From Allobaculum sp. Allo2 (lineage in GTDB: Bacteria > Bacillota_I > Bacilli_A > Erysipelotrichales > Erysipelotrichaceae): a stretch of DNA of 64,000 bases. Below are positions 18,390-27,855 of this stretch, piece by piece. The notes under the pieces were generated by a model that did no database searches, had not been told where the DNA came from, and saw nothing but the letters and a program-made list of their open reading frames with translations. The DNA lies in NCBI RefSeq assembly GCF_022701175.1, contig NZ_CP078088.1, forward strand, positions 2,108,001-2,172,000, read 5' to 3'. The translations under genes were made by a program, and so were the position numbers. Position 1 is the stretch's first letter; each line of letters starts with the position of its first letter.

Positions 18390-20229
18390 ATGAATGTGCC
18401 GAACCCTTACCAGACAATCCGCAACGAGCTCCTCGAAGATCTTCATCATCAGATCAGCACCATGACGGAAGAAGAGAAAGACAAATTTATTGAGGATATG
18501 TACCTGGATCTCTATTTCGCTAAAGAAATCAATAAAGCCGTGAAAAGCGGCCGCTTTGGTCCTTCTACGGAAAAGATGGTTCCCTTGAAACTGGATTACT
18601 CTGAAAACGAGGACGGCGGCCCAGATATCAATATTCTGAATAAACAGCTGGCTCAGCTTGATCTGAAAGCCGATGTTTGTTTTAACCGGGCTGCGAAATA
18701 TCAGGAAGAGGGAGACCGCTATCGTAAAGAAGCTGAAGATTTAAAGCTCAGTTCTGTTGAAGGAAGCAAGAAAAACCTTCCACCAAGTGCAGAAAGCAGG
18801 AAGCGGTCAAAGAAACCACTACCTTCAGTGTAGAAGGGGAAAAGCGCATTTGCCCAGTTTGCGGCTGTGAGATGAAAACTGTTGGAATGAAACGTCACTA
18901 TAGGATTCATCGGATTCCCGCTCGCTATAGGCTGGAAGAAGTGCTGCGTGAGACAGTCGCGTGCCCAAACAAGTGTACGGATGAAAACGGGAAAGCCATC
19001 ATCCGCACCGCCGAACCTGACGAGCCTGCACTGATCGACAAGAGTGTCGCAACTTCCTCTATGGTCGCGGGAATTGCCTACGATAAGTTCGTAATGGGAA
19101 CCCCGGCCTATCGTCAGGAAAAGCACCTGAGTCTCACGGGACTGCCGATCAGCCGTCAGACCATGGGCAACATCCTGGAAAAAACTTACGATCTTTATCT
19201 GAAGCCCCTCGTAAAACAAATGATTGAGGATCTCCCAAACTGTAACGTCGTCCATATGGATGAGACGGTTTTAAAGTGCACGGAGGTTAAAGATCGAAAA
19301 CAGTCTTCTATGGTTGTCGCCGTCAGCGGAATCTATGAAGAGAACCAGATGGCTGTCTATAAGTTTTTCCCTTACAAGAAACAGGAGTTCGTAATCGCCC
19401 TCCTTGGCGGTTCTTTTCGTCATGCCCTTATGACAGACGGGCTTTATGCATATGCCAACTACTATGGCCCCTGCAGAAAGCTCAACTGTATGGCCCATGC
19501 GAGAAGAAAGATCTTCGAAGCCATCAAAGTCCGGTCAGACTTCGCGCAGTATCAGGCAGACGTCCTGAAGTGGGAAAAGACCACACTGGAGAACGACGAA
19601 GAGGCCGCAGAAGCGGCAGCCCAGCTGGACGAAACAGAGGACCCGAACCCAGTCCGGGTCTCCAGATTCTGCTCACAGCCCTGTCTCTGTTCGGGAAGCT
19701 CTACCACATCGAATCCCACGTTGCTTCTTACTCGCACGAGGCGAGAACCGAAGTTCGGCAGGAACTTTCAAAGCCCTGCTTTGAAAGACTCACAAGAGTC
19801 ATGATGGAGATTCAGAGTGGATTCGAGGAAAGAAGCACCGCCTACAGAGCAGCCAAGTACTTCATGGATCGAGCGAACTCGTTGGGAAGGTACCTGGAAG
19901 ACGGTGATTATCCGATCGACAATAATGTGGCAGAAAGAGCCGTAAAGCCATTCGTGATCAATCGCAAAAACTTCCAGACTACGAAGAGTATCAAAGGTGC
20001 GGAAGTCGTCGCAGCGTTTATGACTTTGTTTCGATCGGCTGAAATGAACGACTTAAATCCAGAGCGCTACATGGAGTACGTTCTGGATGAACTCAAATGG
20101 TTCAAAGACGATGAAATCGCGGTAGATGTATTGAAGTCACTTCTGCCGTATTCAAAGGATTTACCTGAATATCTTCGAATTGGATACCGTGGACCGGATC
20201 CGAAGTATGAAGAAAACGATGAAGAATAA
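18390..20229 (+). CDS. tnpC: IS66 transposase TnpC (copy A, two frameshifts)
   Basis: About 613 residues. An N-terminal helical region with FGPSTEKM is followed by a zinc-binding ICPVCGCEM, then the DDE core with VVHMDETVLK, LMTDGLYAYANYYG, CMAHARRKIFEA and the C-terminal IDNNVAERAVKPFVINRKN with YMEYVLDEL. A first shift near 18765 is shared with copy B. A second, near 19638, is specific to this copy (CAGAGGACCC where copy B has CAGAGAGACCC). Confidence 0.93.
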
Positions 20230-20363
20230 AAAATACGCCAAGCGGGATCTCGAAAGGGATCCCGTTTAGCGTATCTAATATTCAGTCTCGCGTATACCCG
20301 TCGATTGTTTGACACTTACTTCTGAACGTTCTATAAACCCGATTCTAAAATCGATTCAACACA

Positions 20364-20412
20364 CAAAGGCTGCCTTACGACGAAGAGGTTTCTTCGAAGG
20401 AAGGCAGCCTTT
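20364..20412. terminator. Large hairpin downstream of dihydrofolate reductase
   Basis: AAGGCTGCCTT pairs with AAGGCAGCCTT around a loop that itself folds (CGAAGAGGTTTCTTCG). It lies just after the minus-strand stop at 20430 and next to the IS66 right end. The T-run is short on both strands, so termination is probable, not sure. Confidence 0.55.
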
Positions 20413-20429
20413 GCATGCATTTCTTAAGT

Positions 20430-21069
20430 TTAAACATCGGGCTTTGCATCATCCGGTTCGAGATTCTCGATCCGGATTTCCCCGACTGGTTTTCCGGCGC
20501 TTCTTATTCTTCGCCTGCAGGATCTGTCGTTCGCATCCACACCACATGACGGGTGTGATAGCTGCCGTCTTCCTGTTCATCGAGAACCTGGCGGGAATAC
20601 TGGTTTCGATCAAAATCCGGAAAATACGTGTCGGCTTCAAAGTCCGCATCGATTTCCGTCAGGATCAGGCGCGAACAGTACGGCAGAAAGGCGCGATAAA
20701 TCGAAGCCCCGCCAATCACAAAAGCGTCAGGCTGTTCAAATACCGTACCGTGATCCAGTGCTATGGATTCGGGTACATGTACATTCTGCTTTTTATACGC
20801 GTCCAGCCACTTCAGGCAGTCTTCGACTGTGGAAAGGTCAGCACGCCTTCGCGATTGATTTCATGGGACGTGAGCACAAGATGAAGACGGCCGGGAAGCA
20901 GTCCAGGCAGCGACTTCCACGTGTTGCAGCCCATGATGACCGGGCGCTTCATTGTCACCTTACGGAAAAACTTCAGATCCTGTTTAAGGCCGCGCTTCCA
21001 GGGCATATCGCCCTTCCAGCCGATTTCGCCGTTTCTGCCCACTGCGGCGATGGCGTCAAGGCGGATCAC
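20430..21069 (-). CDS. folA: Dihydrofolate reductase (frameshifted)
   Basis: It reduces dihydrofolate to tetrahydrofolate with NADPH. Residues 1-80 show DAIAAVGRNGEIGWKGDMPW, LKFFRKVTMKRPVIMG and TWKSLPG (NADPH loop); the next frame shows FVIGGASIYRAFLPY and LTEIDADFEADTYFP. A GTG start at 21069 overlaps the thymidylate synthase stop (GTGA), so the two are coupled. Breaks lie near 20815 and 20727. The end is uncertain: a stop at 20504 gives about 189 residues; one more A near 20505 extends it through GEIRIENLEPDD to 20430. Both exceed the usual 160-170 residues. The Trp in WKGDMPW is the normal substrate-site position. Confidence 0.88.
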
Positions 21070-21937
21070 TGGGTAATGGGCATCCGCAGTTTTCCCATGT
21101 GCTGATACCCTTCCAGATGCACGTCCTTCAGTTCTTTCGAACTGTCAAAGTCGTAAAAGTTTTTCACTTCCGGGTTGAGCCAGAGCTTCGGTGCCGGCAG
21201 CGGCTCATTCGTGTGCCAGCGCTGCAGAAGTTCCTGCATCTGCTCGAGCTGATTGACGTAAATGTGCGCGTCCTTAATCGACCAGTCCAGGCGTCCGACT
21301 TTCAGTCCGCACACCTGAGCCATCATGCACATCAGTACCGCATACTGCGTAACGTTAAACGGCAGACCCAGACCGACGTCGCACGAGCGCTGATGGACGA
21401 GTACATTAAGCGTTCCATCGGTAATGTCCCATTCGCTGCTCCAGACGCAGCTGGGCAGAACCGCCGTATCGAGTTCCGCATCCTGCCATAAAGACATGAC
21501 CCGGCGCCGGTCTTCCGGATGGTTTTTAAGCGAATCGATCAGCTTGTCGATCAGATGGTACTTGCGAACGATGTAGCCGTACGCCGTACCGATCGTATGC
21601 GCCATGGACGGATCGAAATGCTTGAGCACCCGGCCGGTATTTACTTCCAGCCAGTCGCCGTTTTCATCGATTTCCCATTCGTCCCAGATGTGCACATTGC
21701 GCTCCTGAAGCCAGCGCACATCGTTGCTCTGCGCCTGATAAATCCATAACATTTCCAGAACCGCCTGCCGTAAAAACAGCTGCTTGACGGTCAGGATCGG
21801 AAATTCTTCGCCGACATTCAGCGTGAAGTGGGCAAACGGAATTTTTTCGTATCCACGCCTGTACGGTTGGAAACGATCGTTCCTTCGCTGAGAATCGTCT
21901 CGCAAAGGCCGCAGTAAATTTCATCCCATTTAGACAT
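21066..21937 (-). CDS. thyA: Thymidylate synthase (one frameshift)
   Basis: About 290 residues. It makes dTMP from dUMP with methylene-tetrahydrofolate and yields the dihydrofolate that the next gene recycles. Seen are VSNRTGVDTK near the N-terminus, GTAYGYIVRKYH, RRRVMSLW, the catalytic Cys in AVLPSCVWSSEWD, RSCDVGLGLPFNVTQYA and DAHIYVNQLEQM. The start is the ATG at 21937 (MSKWDEIYCGL) with AAAGGGGAAAGG upstream. The frame shifts near 21845. Confidence 0.95.
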
Positions 21938-22909
21938 TCCCTTTCCCCTTTCTCTGCTGGTTTTCTTCTTTGCCGCCTGCAGCGGCAGTTTCCCTCCCTG
22001 CGCAGGCGTATCGGCTTCTGGATTTGCCGGCATTTCTGGGGCGCGCAACGAAGTGTACGTCGATGCCGGGAGCACTTCGAGGCGGCCGGTCTGTTCTGGA
22101 AGAACGTCCTGTTCCAGATAGCGGGCAATGCCGTGTTCATCGTTGGTCCAGGGCAGAACCACATCCGCGATCGCCTTGACCGGCGGCGTGGCATTGCCCA
22201 TCGCGATGCCGACTCCGGCTTTCTGAAGCATTTCAATATCGTTGCTTTCATCGCCAAAAGCGATGACGTTTTCTTCGTTCAGACCATAATGTTCGCAAAT
22301 GCGGTCCAGGCCGAATCCCTTATTGATTTTCGGATCGACGTATTCGTAAAGAACGTCCGCGGTGGGAAAGCTCACTACCCCTTCAAACGGATGCGCTGCT
22401 GCGATTTCCTTAATGCGCGGCTGATCTTCGGCGCGGCTGCGAATGACCAGCTTGTCCACATCGTGATGTTCCAGAAACTCCTTGAGATCGACAATAATTT
22501 CCTCTTCGCCAAACTGCTCGGCAATGGCGAGCGTTTCCAGTGTGGAAAATTCCACATAGCGGCGGTTGCCGATCATCGGTTCAAAATGAATGCCGGGGAT
22601 TTCCCGGAAAATTTCACAGATCTGCCAGACCAGTTTGCCGTCGAGATGCGCGAAGGTCTGTTTTTCTTTTGTGCGCATATCGTAAATGGCACCGCCGTTC
22701 ATGCCGACTAAAAAACTGATCGAATTTTCAATGCCCCACTGGCGGCTGAGAATGACGCCGCTTTCGACCGGGCGTCCGGAAATAATCCCAAACAGGATTC
22801 CGTATTCTTTCAGGCGGTTTACGGCCTGACGGGTTTTCTCATCGAGCTTCTTTTGCGAATTGAGCAGCGTGCCGTCGACATCGACCGCAATCAGCGTTAC
22901 GGGTTTCAT
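21930..22909 (-). CDS. Cof-type HAD-superfamily phosphatase
   Basis: Roughly 270 residues of clear Cof/IIB HAD fold: motif I AVDVDGTLLNS, motif II IISGRPV, motif III Lys in KINKGFGLD and motif IV AFGDESNDIEML. Such enzymes dephosphorylate sugar phosphates, nucleotides or flavin precursors. GGAGGAGG precedes the ATG. The frame as given runs without a stop straight into thymidylate synthase; this apparent fusion is very likely caused by an indel. In a neighbouring frame a TAA at 21930-21932 overlaps the thyA start and would be a natural end. A tail of about 45 low-complexity residues lies between the fold and that stop. Confidence 0.88.
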
Positions 22910-23012
22910 AAGCCTCCTCCTTTTTCAGGCGCTTTGCCGCCTGATCTGTCGCTGGGCTTTTCGCAGAATATGCCTTTTCGAAAAGCCGTTTTGTTTTTCG
23001 GATTTATAAAGC

Positions 23013-23787
23013 TTAACCGGCGAGAGCGGCTTTTTCTTCCAGACGCTTTGCGGAAAGGTCAAGCAGTGTCTGGATCTGTTCTCTTGTCATTTCGTCTTCG
23101 ACCAGCTGTTCATTGACCATACGGTCCAGCTGTTCACGCCAGAATCCCTGTTCCAGCACGATACGGCACGAAACTGGGAAGTTCAGATCAGGAATGAAGC
23201 CGAGAAAGGACATCCAGAAATCGAGATTGGTAATCCGGCTCGAACGATCAACGCTTCGTCCTCGACGAGCGCCTCGTAAACGGCGGGCGTGATCGTCTGC
23301 GTTTTGAGAGCGGATAAAGGGGCGCCGGTCGTATCCATGGGATCTTCCTTTGCGCTGACCCGGAAAATGTCCACTTTGTCGGCGTCCCGCAAAATCTGAT
23401 CGAGAACGCGCTGAAAGCCGGTATCCATATCGGGAATGGAAAGCTTGTTATGAACGGAAACGGCCTGAATGACCATTTCTTTTCCTGATTGGACAGCTCG
23501 TTTAAGAAATCTTCCTGTGCGAGAATTTCAGCGCCTAAAGCGGCATGATCGACGCTTTTCGCATCCATGAACGTATGAAAGCGGCGCACCTGTTCAAAGC
23601 GGCCGATGTCATGAAACAGCGCTCCCAGATGGGCGAGCTTCTTTTCTTCTTCACTCAGGTTCAGATTTTCGGCAATCTGATCCGCGGCTGAAACGACTTT
23701 CCACGTATGGATGATTTTCAGACGAATCTGTGAATCCTCCGGATTGTAGTTCTGCACGTACTCAGTAAAACGCTCTTCTTCACGCAT
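23013..23787 (-). CDS. HD-domain phosphohydrolase (two frameshifts)
   Basis: About 258 residues over three frames. The HD motif is LAHLGALFHDIGRFEQ with an upstream His in IIHTWKV, a downstream His in VDHAALGA and a late Asp in LRDADKVDIFRV, the full metal ligand set. The C-terminal third is helical and ends LLDLSAKRLEEKAALAG. Shifts lie near 23470 and 23210. HD enzymes of this size cleave nucleotide phosphates; the substrate cannot be told. The start is the ATG at 23787. Confidence 0.85.
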
Positions 23788-24041
23788 GGTTCTTCTTCCC
23801 TTCCTGACGGACGATCCGTCAAACCGATTTTGTTTCTTGCGCCGGTTTGCGCATGCCTATTTTATATCATGCGGCCAGAAATGGGCCGAATCAGCCAATC
23901 TGGGTCAGATTTGCATCGGTGTTCGTTTTTCGTTTCGCCTGAAAAAAACGCCCTGTTTCATACAGAGCGATCGTCTGGTTTCCTGTTCAGGGCTGCTGTT
24001 CGGGCCACGCTGCCCTGTCGGATCTTCTTTCCTTTCCAGGC

Positions 24042-24503
24042 TCAGGACTTCTGGCCGGTCTGCGCCGGCACCCTTTCCAGAGCCGCAAACAAAGGCGCCG
24101 GATCCAGACTAAAGTCGTGACAGCCCGCTTCGCAGATTTGTACGTACTCTTCTTCTGGCCTGCCATCCGCAAAGCCCAGGGAATGGCGTAAAGAAACACA
24201 GGAAGAGATTCGCGATGTCCGTCAAAAAACTGACGGGCAAATCCAGCGTGAACTTTTTGTACAGCGCGGGATATTCCTCGTATTCATCAAGCGCGGCTTC
24301 GTCCTGAGCGTCCACCTGCCAGATGCCCGCATCCGCAAAAGCCCCTGCTTTGGGACGATCGAGAGATAAAACTCTCCCTTGTCTCCTTTAAAGACGAGCT
24401 TCCAGTCTGCAAGACGGGCGGTTCCGATCGGGATCGCGTTCGGGCATCGTTCTTTCATCTGTTCGAGATGGAGGTTGCTTCCATAAGCTGCATAGTATTT
24501 CAT
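24042..24503 (-). CDS. Gamma-glutamylcyclotransferase-like (AIG2/GGCT fold) protein (frameshifts)
   Basis: About 154 residues. The N-terminus MKYYAAYGSNLHLEQM carries the family YGSNL phosphate-like binding loop. The middle frame has AALDEYEEYPALYKK with the candidate catalytic Glu, and the third frame has EEEYVQICEAGCHDFSLD, matching the typical C-terminal helix of these proteins. The stop chosen is the TGA at 24042-24044. Two breaks are needed, near 24350 and 24190. Bacterial members can act on gamma-glutamyl-amino acids; substrate unknown. Confidence 0.78.
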
Positions 24504-24610
24504 ATTCGCTCTCCTTGGCTTCCTCCACCATACGCAATATTTCCTCTCCCTTCAAAACGTCTTTGGAAATTCGTCAAAAAGCGTAAAGGGAGTGGCCGAA
24601 ACCACAGAGC

Positions 24611-24637
24611 GAAAAAATCCCCGAATCTTCGGGGAAT
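24611..24637 (-). terminator. Terminator of the M18 aminopeptidase gene
   Basis: TCCCCGAA/TTCGGGGA stem followed by T6 on the minus strand, a few bases after the inferred stop at 24643. Confidence 0.9.
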
Positions 24638-24642
24638 CAATC

Positions 24643-26068
24643 TTAAAGCGAATTGGCCTGCAGATCGCGCATGTACTGCAGGAAAACCTTGCAGCAGCAA
24701 AGGCTTCATACACATCCGCCTTGGAGCTCAGTTCAAACGGAGAATGCATGGACATCAGCGCCACGCCAGCGTCGATGACGTCCATTCCGTAGTTGGCCAG
24801 AATGTAGGCGATCGTTCCGCCGCCGCCCTGGTCGACTTTGCCGAGTTCCGCGGTCTGCCAGACGACATCGTGATCATCGAGCAGTTTGCGCAGCGCGGCG
24901 ATGTATTCCGCACGAGCGTCGTTGGAATGGCTCTTGCCGCCGGAACCGACGTACTTGGAAATCGCGATACCGCATCCAAACTGCGCGGCGTTGCCGTTAG
25001 GGAAGAAACTTCCGGTACGTTGGGATCATGAGCTGCGGAAACATCGCACGAAAGCATCGTGGAATGACGCAGAGCCCGGCGAACGTTCAGTTCGCTGTAC
25101 TCGCCCAGTAAGGAGAGCACTTCAGCCACCTGGTCTTCAAAGAAATGCGACTGCATGCCCGTCGCGCCGACGGATCCGATTTCTTCCTTATCCACAAGCA
25201 GGCATACGGCGGTACGCTCGAGCGTTTCGTTCGCGAGTTCGAGCTGGCCGATCAGACCCGTGTAGGCCATGACGCGGTCATCCTGTCCATAGCCTAAAAC
25301 CATGGAACGATCGAGGCCGCACGTTCTGGCTTCGCCCTGCGGAACGACTTCGAGTTCGGCACTGATGAAGTCATCTTCATCAATGCCGTAGCGGTCCTTG
25401 AGCAGACGCAAAATGTTCGCCTTGACTGGATCGGAAGCTTTTTCGTCGCCGTCTTCCTTTTGCGGAATGGAACCGGCGATGACGTTCAGCGCTTCGCCTT
25501 CGATGGCTTTGGATGTGGGCTTGCTGGCCTGATCCTTGCCAAGATGCGGCAGGACATCGGTAATACAGAACACTTCGTCTTCCGGATGATCGCCGATGGC
25601 GATATCCATGTGCGTGCCGTCCTTCAGAACAACCACGCCATACATCGCCAGCGGAAGTGTCGTCCACTGGTATTTCTTAATGCCGCCATAGTAATGGGTA
25701 TCGAACAGGCAGATGCCGTCCTGCTCATAGAGCGGATGCTGCTTGAGATCGAGACGGGGCGAGTCGATGTGCGCGCCGACAATGTTCATGCCTTTGGCGA
25801 TCGGATCGCTGCCGATGTGAAAGAGCACAACGGCTTTATCCATCATATTGAAATAGACTCTGTCCTGCGGCTTCAGGCTCTTGCCGTTTTCGGCGTATTC
25901 GTTAATGTTGCGATAGCCGAAACCTTCAGCAAGCGCAATCGCCTGCCTGACGCAGCGGCGTTCGGTTTTTCCAAGGAAAAGAAAATTCATGTAGCCTTGG
26001 GCAAACGTCATGATTTCGCCAAGCGTCCTGTCATCGCAGGCAAGCCAGGCGTTTTTATTTTTACTCAT
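24643..26068 (-). CDS. M18-family aspartyl aminopeptidase (frameshifts)
   Basis: About 475 residues, as usual for M18. It removes N-terminal acidic or other residues from peptides using two metal ions, usually as a cytoplasmic dodecamer. Metal ligand regions are visible as VGAHIDSPRLDLK, VDKEEIGSVGATGMQS, MLSCDVSAAHDP and, in the last frame, VALMSMHSPFELSSKADVYE. The start is the ATG at 26068 with GGAGGAAAC. Breaks near 25015 and 24695 are single bases; the latter restores FLQYMRDLQANSL and a stop at 24643. The start overlaps the end of murI. Confidence 0.92.
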
Positions 26069-26847
26069 ACGTTTCCTCCATTCGATGGACCAGTTTCCAG
26101 GACAGGTCAATCTGACTCGGATCGGAATTGTCGATCTGCAGCCTGTCTTCCTGTGAGAAGAATCCGGATTGAGCAGATGCTTCTCTTCAAGAAGATGCTT
26201 CAGATGGCGCACCGTTCCTTCATTTCCGTCCACAATTTTGACGTTCGGACCGGCGAGCTGCTGCAGGCGCTGCTTGAAAAACAGAAAGTGCGTACAGCCT
26301 AGAACGATAAACTCTGCGTTCCTGCTTTGCGCCAGATAGTCTCTCAGCGCCGCGTCGACAGCCTCCAGATCGTCCAGACGGTCTTCTTCCACAAGCCGGA
26401 CGAGTCCTGGACATGGTACCCGTATGATCTCATGGCCGCTTTGAAAACGGTTTTGAGCCGCTCAAACTTTTCCTGATGAAGCGTCAGGTTCGTGGCCCAG
26501 ACCGCAATGATCGACGGGGTTTTCAGATCGGCAGCGACTTTGAGAGCCGGTTCCATGCCAATAATGTCGAAATCAAAGTGTTCGCGCAGCAGCGGGGCGG
26601 CAGCGCTGGTCGCCGTGTTGCAGGCGATTACCACCGCTTTGACGTGCTGTCTGGCAAAGGCTTCGACAATTTCCATCGAATACGTCTCGACGACTTCACG
26701 CGGCTTTTCCCCATACGGATTGCGGGCGGAATCGCCAAAGTAAAGAACCGTCTCATTGGGCAGTTCCTTTCGAATCTGCGCCGCGACGGTCAGTCCGCCA
26801 AGTCCGGAATCAAATACGCCAATTGGATCACAGGGTTTCATCTTCAT
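26061..26847 (-). CDS. murI: Glutamate racemase (frameshifted)
   Basis: About 262 residues. It supplies D-glutamate for peptidoglycan. Seen are [27 protein letters not shown], the first catalytic Cys in [10 protein letters not shown] and the second in FIVLGCTHF. Shifts lie near 26395 and 26145. The second restores a C-terminus ending RMEETYE, whose stop at 26061-26063 overlaps the aminopeptidase ATG. Without that correction the frame appears fused to the peptidase. The start could be 26847 or 26841; the ribosome-binding site is weak. Confidence 0.93.
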
Positions 26848-27036
26848 CACCGCTATAACTATACAACGAGACCAGAGAAGCGCCCAATTTCCCTCTTTTC
26901 CCCATATGCGGACAGATTCTTCATGTTTCCGTTTTTCCATCGTGATTCATCGGGCTTTCGCTTTTCGCCTGCACTTTACGAGAGCGCTGCTTTGCTTCTG
27001 TTCTGCCAGGCGTGGATCGAACGTGTTCCAGACGTA

Positions 27037-27062
27037 AAGAAAAGACGCCGCAGGGGCGTCTC
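27037..27062 (-). terminator. Terminator of the small membrane protein gene
   Basis: AGACGCC/GGCGTCT stem followed by TTTCTTT on the minus strand, 40 bases after the stop at 27101. Confidence 0.8.
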
Positions 27063-27100
27063 TTTGTTTCCTTTAAACCTGGTTAAATCCGGTTAATCCG

Positions 27101-27331
27101 TCAGTGATTGTGACTGTCGGGATAGACTTTGTGAAAGCGTTTGCCGTACGCGCTGTACGCATAGTTAATTCCGGCCAGAATCAGGACGGCCGCAATCGTC
27201 ACCCCTAACAGAATGGCCTGTGCCGTTCTGGCCGGGATGGCCGCGTACATCCACGCAAACAGACTGGCGACGATGCCGATCAGCGCTGCCGCGATCACGA
27301 CCAGATTCAAAATCCAGCGTTTGTTTGTCAT
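27101..27331 (-). CDS. Small two-helix membrane protein
   Basis: An intact 76-residue frame with two hydrophobic segments (about residues 7-28 and 37-57), a loop containing PARTAQ, and a basic/His-rich tail. AAGGGGAAA precedes the ATG, and a terminator follows. No family recognised. Confidence 0.75.
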   Translation of the reverse strand: MTNKRWILNLVVIAAALIGIVASLFAWMYAAIPARTAQAILLGVTIAAVLILAGINYAYSAYGKRFHKVYPDSHNH

Positions 27332-27437
27332 CGCTTTTCCCCTTTCTGCCGCGAATCGCAGGCGAACGGTTTCTACCGGTTCAGATCGTCTGGCCGTTCC
27401 AAATTGTTCGCTACCCTGATCGATTCGCTTTAATTCG

Positions 27438-27461
27438 AAAAACGGGCTCCGAAGAGCCCTT
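27438..27461 (-). terminator. Minus-strand terminator in the gap before IS66 copy B
   Basis: GGGCTC/GAGCCC stem with a TTCG loop, followed by GTTTTTCG on the minus strand. It implies a minus-strand transcription unit ending here, yet the only intact minus gene upstream is the IS66 element. Confidence 0.7.
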
Positions 27462-27757
27462 AACCGTATGGCAGGCTTCCTTGAATTCCTGGAAGGGAAT
27501 CATTTTCCGGCTGGTATTTCAGTCTTGTCAAGGATCGCTTTGCATCGCCAAATGCAGGTGGGATCAGACGTCAGGGAAAGATCAGGGATCCTTCTTCTGG
27601 ACCAGCTTCCTTGATGGCAGTCATCTTTTTGGCCTTCGCTCATCGGTTTGGATGGCTATAGCCTATCACAGCCGGATTCAAATACCGCCTTGCCGCCTGC
27701 ATCTTTTCCATAATGGTCTTAACTGGTTGCTTATCTGTCCAAATTGGCACGCGTATT
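27455..27757 (-). pseudogene. Possible remnant of a gene interrupted by IS66 copy B
   Basis: Minus-strand frames next to the IS end read in protein-like fashion (WTDKQPVKTIMEKMQAARRY, then AIKEAGPEEGSLIFP, then QPENDSLPGIQGSLPYG) and stop directly before the terminator at 27438-27461. If the IS and one target copy are removed, an ATG about 12 bases beyond the IS would join the first frame. At least two shifts are needed and no family is recognised, so this may not be a real gene. Otherwise the 27332-27765 gap holds nothing I can name. Confidence 0.3.
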
Positions 27758-27855
27758 GTATTTATGTAAGTGTCAAACAATCGACGGGTATACGCGAGAC
27801 TGAATATTAGATACGCTAAACGGGATCCCTTTCGAGATCCCGCTTGGCGTATTTT

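Larger units (their letters stand above)
17835..20319 (+). mobile_element. IS66-family insertion sequence, copy A, 2485 bp
   Basis: Ends are GTAAGCGTCAAATAAAAGAC on the left and the complement of GTAAGTGTCAAACAATCGAC on the right, imperfect inverted repeats of about 26 bases. An 8-bp target duplication TTCTGAAC flanks it (17827-17834 and 20320-20327), as usual for IS66. It carries tnpB and tnpC and no tnpA. Copy B (27766-30249) is nearly identical in opposite orientation. Confidence 0.97.

Noticed and set aside
21066-22909. Apparent HAD phosphatase-thymidylate synthase fusion
   Set aside because: ThyA has its own start with a purine-rich site at 21937. The missing stop is most simply an indel.
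24755-26392. Apparent fusion of a racemase C-terminus with an aminopeptidase
   Set aside because: The peptidase has its own GGAGGAAAC site and ATG at 26068. A one-base correction gives murI a stop that overlaps this ATG.
27220-27810. A 196-codon plus-strand frame crossing into IS66 copy B
   Set aside because: It continues across the inverted repeat of the IS, is antisense to protein-like minus frames and has no start signal.
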